From: Streptomyces rugosispiralis
Lineage (GTDB): Bacteria > Actinomycetota > Actinomycetes > Streptomycetales > Streptomycetaceae
NCBI RefSeq assembly: GCF_024505145.1
Contig: NZ_JANIAA010000058.1
Location: 1 to 47,701, forward strand
Reading direction: 5' to 3'
Length of the DNA: 47,701 nucleotides
Position numbers and translations under genes: made by a program. Below are positions 42,305 through 47,701 of the stretch, piece after piece. Positions within the stretch are counted from its first letter, which is position 1. The number at the start of each line of letters is the position of its first letter. Below the pieces are notes generated by a model that was not told where the DNA came from, did not search any database, and saw nothing but the letters and a program-made list of their open reading frames with translations.

Positions 42305-43732
42305 TCAGGAAGGGAGGGCGAAGTCGACGACGCGGAGTGCGGAGGGTGTGCTGCCGCTGGACTTCCGCTGGTACAGATACGACAGGACGCCGTCCTGGGC
42401 GAGCCTGGTGTCGTCCACGACGACCTCGCCGAAGGCGTCAAGGCCACTGCCGTCGTAGACGGTCTTCCAGTCCGTCCAGCCCGAGGACTTGGAGGCGGCC
42501 ACGATCCGGCCGTACGGCATCACGGCGTAGGCGTTGTCGTAAGCGTCGAAGACCAGGTGACTGCGCTGGGTGGAGCCGGGGGCCACCGGGATCTCGGTCT
42601 TCTTCCAGGTGCCTGCCGTGTCCTTGAAGACGTGGAAGGTACGGCCGTATCGAGTCCGGTCGGCCACGTAGTCGGTGGTGCACTGTCCGAAGCGGCCGGG
42701 GACGTAGCTGATCAGGGCGTGGGGCGCGCCGGTGGAGTCGGTGGCCTGGCTCTCCTGGTTCATCAGCGAGTGGTCGGGATTGAGGGGGTCGACGACCGTT
42801 CCGGCGTCGCCGACCGCCACCGTGTCGGAGCCACCGGTGGCGCCGACGACGGCGCCCGCCGCGGTGCGCCAGGTGCGGCCCCGGTCGGAGCTGTAGACGT
42901 AGCCGGTGTCGTGGTTGGTGAGGCCACCGCTCGCGCACATCACCGCGTTGTTCTGCTCGCGCCAGGTGTAGAAGGCGTGCAGCCGGCCGTCGGGCCCGTA
43001 GTCGATGCCGTGCAGATACATGTTGCGGGCGGTGCTGGAGCCGTGCTCGCTGCGGTAGGTGCCGGTGGCCGAGGACCACTCACCGAGGGCCTTCCACTTG
43101 GTGCCGTCGTACTCGGCGAGCGCGTTGCGGCCGTTGCCGGAGACGCCGACGCGGTAGCTGAGCTGGAGTCTGCCCTCGGGGGTGGCGATGAACTGCGGGT
43201 AGGTGAACTGGGAGGTGAGCGCGAGGCCGTCGAGGGTGGTCTGGACGGCGCCGAACTGGCCGGTGGTCCAGGGGTGTCCGGCGGGGTCGTCCACCAGCCC
43301 GGCCACCGACTTCACATAGAAGAAGCCGCTGCTGTGGGAGTCCATGTTGAGGTGCAGCCGGCCGTCGGTCCGCGAGATCCCCATGGAGATGACGTTGTGG
43401 GAGTCGTCGGCGGTGAGCCGGTGCGGCAGGGTGACGGTCTGCCAGCTCCGCTGGGTGAGGGCGCGGCGCCCGATGACCGCGCTGCGATCGGCGGTGTACC
43501 AGGCGGCGTACTGATAGCCCTTGTAGGTGAGCAGCCCGTTCTTCTGGAAGGCGTTGTTGTTGACCAGGCCGTCGTACGACACGAAGTAGACGGCCCTGGC
43601 GTCGAGTTGGGTGTCGGCGAGCTGGCTGACGGCCGGGCCGGGAGCGGCGGTGGAGCCCGGGGCCGCGCCCGCGCCCGTGGTCGCCGCACCGAGCAGGGCG
43701 GTGGCGAGCGCGACGGCGGCGAGGGGTCTCAT
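42305..43732 (-). CDS. Secreted BNR-4 repeat protein, probable rhamnose-polysaccharide lyase or hydrolase
   Basis: A 475-residue secreted protein with a signal peptide (about 1-24, VALATALLGAATTGAGAAPG). A beta-propeller with BNR/Asp-box YSSDRGRTWR and repeats of FTYPQFIATPEGRLQLSYR, HGIDYGPDGRLHAFYTWREQ and FDAYDNAYAVMPYGR matches the BNR_4 group. Some members of this group are polysaccharide lyases acting on rhamnosyl-glucuronate or ulvan-type bonds. Its place in a rhamnose uptake operon, next to the mutarotase, supports release of rhamnose outside the cell. The precise bond cut is inferred. GGAGACT precedes ATG 43732. Confidence 0.8.
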   Translation of the reverse strand: MRPLAAVALATALLGAATTGAGAAPGSTAAPGPAVSQLADTQLDARAVYFVSYDGLVNNNAFQKNGLLTYKGYQYAAWYTADRSAVIGRRALTQRSWQTVTLPHRLTADDSHNVISMGISRTDGRLHLNMDSHSSGFFYVKSVAGLVDDPAGHPWTTGQFGAVQTTLDGLALTSQFTYPQFIATPEGRLQLSYRVGVSGNGRNALAEYDGTKWKALGEWSSATGTYRSEHGSSTARNMYLHGIDYGPDGRLHAFYTWREQNNAVMCASGGLTNHDTGYVYSSDRGRTWRTAAGAVVGATGGSDTVAVGDAGTVVDPLNPDHSLMNQESQATDSTGAPHALISYVPGRFGQCTTDYVADRTRYGRTFHVFKDTAGTWKKTEIPVAPGSTQRSHLVFDAYDNAYAVMPYGRIVAASKSSGWTDWKTVYDGSGLDAFGEVVVDDTRLAQDGVLSYLYQRKSSGSTPSALRVVDFALPS

Positions 43733-43816
43733 CTTGAGTCTCCGTTCTGCGTCGGTGGACGGGCCGGTGCGGGGGCCATGCGGCGGGTCCGGGGCGTGGC
43801 GGCCCCGGCCCGGGGC

Positions 43817-44137
43817 CTACTCGAGGTGGAAGACCTCGGTCAGCGGCTTCATCGCCTCGTCCGGCTTGGCGCCGTCGAGCGCCTCGAAGAGGGGCGCCAT
43901 CTCGGCCTGCCAGCGGGCGTTGACCTCGGTGGCGGCCATCGCGGCCTGGGCCGCCTCGAAGTCCTCGGCCTCCAGATAGCCGACGAGCAGCCCGTCCTCG
44001 CGCAGGAAGAGCGAGTAGTTGTGCCAGCCGGTCTCCGAGAGCGCCGCCCGCATCTCGGGCCACACGGCCGCGTGCCGCTCGCGGTACTCCTCGATCCGGT
44101 CCTGGCGGACCTTCAGCAGAAAACACACCCGCCGCAT
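43817..44137 (-). CDS. rhaM: L-rhamnose mutarotase
   Basis: A 106-residue protein of the RhaM family: MRRVCFLLKVRQDRIEEYRE, HAAVWPEM, GWHNYSLFLRED and a final FHLE are typical. It interconverts alpha and beta forms of L-rhamnose. Lies 15 bp downstream of the binding-protein gene. Confidence 0.92.
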   Translation of the reverse strand: MRRVCFLLKVRQDRIEEYRERHAAVWPEMRAALSETGWHNYSLFLREDGLLVGYLEAEDFEAAQAAMAATEVNARWQAEMAPLFEALDGAKPDEAMKPLTEVFHLE

Positions 44138-44152
44138 CGCCGACCGCCCGCC

Positions 44153-45238
44153 TCAGAAGTGGTACTTGTCGATGTTGGACTTCTCGAAGACGGTGGGCGG
44201 GCCGAGGATGACCTCGCCGTTCTTGCCGACCGTGTACTCGCCCAGCTTCCCGGCCTTGAACTTCTCCCCCTCGGCCCCGGTGATCTGGCCGGAGGCGAGC
44301 GCGGCCGCGGCGTACGAACCGAGGTAGCCCAGCTTCTTGGGGTCCCAGAGCGCGAACTGCTCGACGGTGCCGTCCTTGACGTACTTGCGCATCTGGTTGG
44401 GCGTGCCGAGGCCGTTCAGCACCACCTTGCCCCCGTACGAGGAGCCGCTGATGTAGCGGGCGGCCGCGGCGATGCCGACCGTGGTGGGCGCGATGATGCC
44501 CTTGAGCTTGGGGTACGCCTTGAGCAGGCCCTGGGTCTCCTGGAAGGACTTCTGGTCGTCGTCGTCCCCGTACACCGTCTTGACCAGCTTCATGTTCTTG
44601 TAGGCGGGCTTGCTCAGCTCGTCCTTCATGAAGCGGATCCAGGTGTTCTGGTTGGTGGCGTTCTGGGTGGCGGAGAGGATCGCGATCTGGCCCTTGTAGT
44701 CGAGCTGCTCGGCGAGGTGCTGGACCTGGCTGCGGCCGATCTCCTCGGAGCTGGCCTGGTTGATGAAGAGCTGGCGGCAGGCCGGGGCGGTGTCGGAGTC
44801 GTACGCCACCACCTTGATGTCCTTCTTCATGGCCTGCTTGAGCGGGCCGCACACCGCGTTGGGGTCGTTGGCCGCGATGAGGATGGCGTCCTGGCGCTGC
44901 TGGACCAGGGTGTTGATGTACGACACCTGGGAGGAGGCGCTGGCGTCGGACGGGCCGACCTCCTTGCCCTTGCCGCCGAACTCCCCGACGGCCGTGATCC
45001 CCGCCTCGTCGACGATCTTCTCGTAGGGGTTGTTGATCTGCTTGGGCAGAAAGGCCAGCTTGAGGCCCTTCTTCAGGGGGGCGCCGGGGTCGGCCTTGGC
45101 GTCGCTCTTGGCGGCGCCGCCGTTGTCGTTGTCGTTCTTGGTGGTGCCGCCGCAGCCGGCCAGGGCCACGGCCAGGGCACAGACCGCGGCGGCGGTGGCG
45201 GCGGCGCGTCGGCGGCGCGCGGGAAAGCGCTGGTTCAT
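44153..45238 (-). CDS. rhaS: Rhamnose-type ABC transporter substrate-binding lipoprotein
   Basis: A 361-residue sugar-binding lipoprotein: signal with lipobox LAGC (Cys about 29), then a linker rich in Asn/Asp/Gly and a periplasmic-binding fold (KLAFLPKQINNPYEKIVDEA, ILIAANDPNAVCGPLKQAM, DSDTAPACRQLFINQA, GIIAPTTVGIAAAARYI). The first part fits the rhamnose/AI-2 (LsrB-RhaS) branch. Rhamnose is inferred from the neighbouring rhaM gene. Confidence 0.9.
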   Translation of the reverse strand: MNQRFPARRRRAAATAAAVCALAVALAGCGGTTKNDNDNGGAAKSDAKADPGAPLKKGLKLAFLPKQINNPYEKIVDEAGITAVGEFGGKGKEVGPSDASASSQVSYINTLVQQRQDAILIAANDPNAVCGPLKQAMKKDIKVVAYDSDTAPACRQLFINQASSEEIGRSQVQHLAEQLDYKGQIAILSATQNATNQNTWIRFMKDELSKPAYKNMKLVKTVYGDDDDQKSFQETQGLLKAYPKLKGIIAPTTVGIAAAARYISGSSYGGKVVLNGLGTPNQMRKYVKDGTVEQFALWDPKKLGYLGSYAAAALASGQITGAEGEKFKAGKLGEYTVGKNGEVILGPPTVFEKSNIDKYHF

Positions 45239-45267
45239 GAGAAGACCTTTCGCGGTGCGTGGGTGGA

Positions 45268-46239
45268 TCAGCTGGTCGAGGCGGCGGCGCGCCGGTGACG
45301 CCAGGCGCTCACGGTGGCGATCAGTCGGGGGGTGAGGACGGAGGCCACCAGCAGCAGCCCGGTGACGATCACCTGGACCTCGTTGGCCACGTCGTTGAGG
45401 GTCAGCAGGTTCTTCAGGACGCCGATGAGCAGCACTCCGGCGACGGCGCCGAACAGTGTGCCCTTGCCGCCGTCGAAGTCGACGCCGCCCAGCAGGACGG
45501 AGGCGATGACGAGCATTTCGAAGCCCTGGCCGTTGTCGGCCCGCGCGCTGCCGTACCGCAGGGTGAACACGACCCCCGCGAAGGCCGAGACCAGTCCGCT
45601 GACCACGAACAGCAGCAGTTTGACGCGCTTGACGCGGATGCCCGCGAAGTACGCGGCGTCCTCCTGGGCGCCGATGGCGAACAGCGACCGGCCCACCCCA
45701 GTGGCGTGCAGCACCACGGCGGCGACGGCGGCCAGCACGATGAACAGCGTCACCGGATAGGTGAGGAAGGTGCCGGGCACGGTGGTGGTGTCCACGGCCC
45801 ACTTGGCGTACGTCTCGGGGAAGTCGGTGATGGCGTTGGAGCCGAGCACCACCGAGGCCAGCCCCCGGTAGAGCGCGAGCGTCCCGATGGTGACGGCCAG
45901 CGAGGGCAGCCCGACCCGGGTGACCAGCCAGCCGTTGAGCAGCCCGCCGGCCACCCCGACCAGCAGCACGATCGGCACGATGGTCTCGAACGCCCAGCCC
46001 GCGTCCCACAGTTGGCCGGTGAGCGCGCTGGACAGGCCGAGCATCGAGGCCACCGACAGATCCACCTGCCCGGCCACCACCAGCAGCGTCATCGGCAGCG
46101 CCATCAGCGCCACCTCGGCGATGTCGTTGAAGGCGAAGGCGAGGTTGTCACGGCTCGCGAAGCCGTCCGTGGTGCCGAGGCCGGTGAGGAAGACGGCCAC
46201 CAGCAGCACCCCGACGGCGGTGTCCCACCTGAGCTTCAT
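45268..46239 (-). CDS. rhaQ: Sugar ABC transporter permease (RhaQ-type)
   Basis: A 323-residue branched-chain/ribose-type permease with about nine membrane helices and the family motifs AGQVDLSVASMLGLSS and FDGGKGTLFGAVAGVLLIG. ATG 46239 overlaps the stop of the upstream permease as ATGA. One of two permeases, as in rhamnose transporters; the other is directly upstream. Confidence 0.9.
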   Translation of the reverse strand: MKLRWDTAVGVLLVAVFLTGLGTTDGFASRDNLAFAFNDIAEVALMALPMTLLVVAGQVDLSVASMLGLSSALTGQLWDAGWAFETIVPIVLLVGVAGGLLNGWLVTRVGLPSLAVTIGTLALYRGLASVVLGSNAITDFPETYAKWAVDTTTVPGTFLTYPVTLFIVLAAVAAVVLHATGVGRSLFAIGAQEDAAYFAGIRVKRVKLLLFVVSGLVSAFAGVVFTLRYGSARADNGQGFEMLVIASVLLGGVDFDGGKGTLFGAVAGVLLIGVLKNLLTLNDVANEVQVIVTGLLLVASVLTPRLIATVSAWRHRRAAASTS

Positions 46240-47279
46240 CGTGCGCTCCTCTTCCTCAGCGCGCGGGTCATGCGCACCCGTACGATCCGGTCCACGCTGA
46301 TCGCCGCCAGCAGCAGCGCACCGGCGATGGCGTCCTGCCAGAAGGAGTCGACCTTCAGCACGGCCAGGGCACTGCCGATGGTGGTGAGCAGCAGCGCGCC
46401 CAGCGCCGCGCCCCACACCGTGCCGGTGCCGCCGACGATGGCGACGCCACCGACCACCACCGCGCTGACCACGGTGAGTTCCCAGCCGTGGGCGTTGTCG
46501 GCGACGACGGTGCCGAAGCGGGCCAGCCACAGCGCGCCCGCGAAGCCCGAGACGGCGCCGGAGAACAGATACGCGGCCAGCACCCGCCGCCGGATCGGCA
46601 CCCCGGCCAGCCGGGCGGCCTCCGGGCTGGAGCCGATGGCGTACAGCTCACGGCCGCCGCGGTAGGTGCGCAGCACGTACGCGGTCCCGGCGAGCACCAC
46701 GAAGGCGATCAGCGGGAGATACGGGATGCCCAGCACGCTGCCGCTGCCGAGATCCAGCACGGACTCCGGCACATCGGCGGCGTTGATCTGCTCGCCTTGC
46801 GCCCACCAGTAGTCGACGCCCTGGATGATGTAGAGCATTCCGAGGGTCACCACCAGCGCGGGCACCCGTCCGAAACTCACCAGCGCCCCGCTGACGATGC
46901 CGCAGCCCGCGCCGACGATGAGGCCGAGCGCCAGGACCGTCAGCGCCCCGTGGTCGGTGCCGGAGACGAACTTCCCGCAGGCGAAGGCGGACAGGCCCAC
47001 CACGGAGCCGACCGACAGATCGATGTTGCGGGTGATGACCACGACCGACTGCCCGACCGCGAGCAGCACCAGGATGGCGGCGTTGAGCAGCAGGTCCTTG
47101 ATGCCCTGGTCGTCGAGGAAGCGCGGTTCGGCGATCCAGGTGAACAGCACCAGCAGCGCCAGGGCACCGGCGATGCTGATCTCCCGGGCGCGGAAGACGG
47201 CGTCGACGAGCGAGCGGGCCGAGCCCGCCGGCTGCGGGGCGGTGGCGGGCTTGTCGGGTTTCTCGATGGTCACGCTCAC
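46236..47279 (-). CDS. rhaP: Sugar ABC transporter permease (RhaP-type)
   Basis: A 347-residue permease of the same family: RNIDLSVGSVVGLSAFACG, LVVTLGMLYIIQGVDYWWAQG and VGGTGTVWGAALGALLL. About nine membrane helices follow a 35-residue cytoplasmic N-terminus. GTG 47279 overlaps the preceding stop as GTGA. Confidence 0.9.
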   Translation of the reverse strand: MSVTIEKPDKPATAPQPAGSARSLVDAVFRAREISIAGALALLVLFTWIAEPRFLDDQGIKDLLLNAAILVLLAVGQSVVVITRNIDLSVGSVVGLSAFACGKFVSGTDHGALTVLALGLIVGAGCGIVSGALVSFGRVPALVVTLGMLYIIQGVDYWWAQGEQINAADVPESVLDLGSGSVLGIPYLPLIAFVVLAGTAYVLRTYRGGRELYAIGSSPEAARLAGVPIRRRVLAAYLFSGAVSGFAGALWLARFGTVVADNAHGWELTVVSAVVVGGVAIVGGTGTVWGAALGALLLTTIGSALAVLKVDSFWQDAIAGALLLAAISVDRIVRVRMTRALRKRSAR

Positions 47280-47701
47280 GTGCGCGTCCCTTCTGCGGTG
47301 GCGCCGTTGGCGCCGGTGGGCCCGGCGGCGCCGGTGGGCCCGGTGGCGCCGGTGGGCCCGGCGGCGCCGGTGGGCCCGGCGGCATGAGGGAGCCCACTCG
47401 CGCCGGTGGCGTGGGAGTGCCCGCTCGCACCGGTGACGCCGGTGGGCCCGCTCGCACCGGTGGGCCCGGCGGCGCCCGTGTCACCGGTGGCATGAGGGAG
47501 CCCACTCGCACCGGTGGGCCCGCCGGCGCCCGTGTCACCGGTGGCATGGGGGTGCCCGCTCGCGCCGGGGGCATGGGAGCGCCCGCTCGCACCGGTGACG
47601 CCGGTCGGCCCGCTCGCACCGGTGGGCCCGCCGGCGCCCGTGTCACCGGTGGCATGAGGGAGCCCACTCGCACCGGTGGCGTGGGAGTGCCCGCTCGCAC
47701 C
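47276..47701 (-). CDS. C-terminus of upstream operon gene, collagen-like tail (probable transporter ATPase, partial)
   Basis: The frame open from the right edge ends at TGA 47276-47278, overlapping the rhaP start as GTGA. All 141 visible residues are Gly-X-Y-type repeats, such as GASGPTGVTGASG, GASGLPHATGDTGAAG and GPTGAAGPTG, ending ATAEGTRT. In rhamnose-type operons the gene before the permeases codes for the double ATPase; the tail would be an unusual extension of it. The ATPase part is outside the window, so the protein's identity is inferred. This frame has near-total G/C third bases, which supports it over the Pro-rich neighbouring frame. Confidence 0.65.
   Translation of the reverse strand, partial: GASGHSHATGASGLPHATGDTGAGGPTGASGPTGVTGASGRSHAPGASGHPHATGDTGAGGPTGASGLPHATGDTGAAGPTGASGPTGVTGASGHSHATGASGLPHAAGPTGAAGPTGATGPTGAAGPTGANGATAEGTRT
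47318..47701. repeat. Dense 9- to 18-bp repeats coding the collagen-like tail
   Basis: Interleaved direct repeats built on GGTGGGCCCGGCGGCGCC and CCGCTCGCACCGGTG, with longer copies such as the block holding GGCATGAGGGAGCCCACTCG at about 47372, 47489 and 47650. The array reaches the window edge. Such repeats change in copy number readily and are hard to assemble. Confidence 0.85.

Noticed and set aside
46648..47700. Minus-strand Pro/Arg-rich frame running through the repeats into rhaP
   Set aside because: It is out of frame with rhaP and crosses real coding sequence; the Gly-X-Y frame ends with a normal GTGA overlap and has better third-base GC.
47318..47701. Possible CRISPR array at the right edge
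   Set aside because: Repeats are short, interleaved and in coding phase, without unique spacers of constant length.

Overview
The window is high-GC (>70%) actinomycete DNA and almost certainly Streptomyces. Evidence: very high third-position GC, GTG starts, GGAGG-type ribosome sites, and TTA leucine codons found only in three regulatory genes. I see no rRNA, tRNA, CRISPR array, transposase or phage gene.

Region 1 (1-22533) is one side of a nonribosomal peptide cluster of the Hpg/Dpg (glycopeptide-antibiotic-like) type. An NRPS gene runs off the left edge (A-PCP-E-C visible) and is read in one operon with an ABC exporter and an MbtH protein. A two-component pair faces the other way. A second operon holds an aminotransferase (hpgT), dpgA, dpgB, dpgC, a phenol-type flavin halogenase and an alpha/beta hydrolase. 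Prephenate dehydrogenase, hmaS and hmo complete the route to 4-hydroxyphenylglycine, and DpgABC plus HpgT give 3,5-dihydroxyphenylglycine. A StrR/Bbr-type regulator, an LmbU-type regulator and a small zinc-finger protein close this side. I find three exact GTCCAA-N17-TTGGAC inverted repeats, two of them in front of the main operons, which are the likely StrR-type operators. Response regulator, StrR and LmbU each carry one in-frame TTA codon, so the cluster probably depends on bldA. The NRPS epimerisation domain lacks both catalytic motifs. No cross-linking P450, glycosyltransferase, van resistance gene or dpgD lies in the window; they could lie to the left.

Region 2 (22523-29933) is catabolic: a flavin-dependent luciferase-like oxidoreductase, an MHS-family transporter, a TetR regulator, and the lower meta-cleavage trio (hydratase, acylating aldehyde dehydrogenase, aldolase), with a divergent alpha/beta hydrolase. 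A shared GTACA(A/T)AGTACGACCA element lies before the transporter and before the hydrolase.

Region 3 (29947-36967) is a set of single genes: a PRMT-like methyltransferase, a Tat-exported metallophosphoesterase with a LamG-like domain, a secreted hydrolase, a small methyltransferase and a flavin monooxygenase-like protein.

Region 4 (36938-47701) is sugar use: a LacI regulator divergent from a sugar/H+ symporter and a universal-stress protein, two tandem LacI paralogues, and an L-rhamnose-type operon (two permeases, binding lipoprotein, mutarotase, secreted BNR-repeat protein). The gene at the right edge, probably the transporter ATPase, ends in a long collagen-like Gly-X-Y tail.
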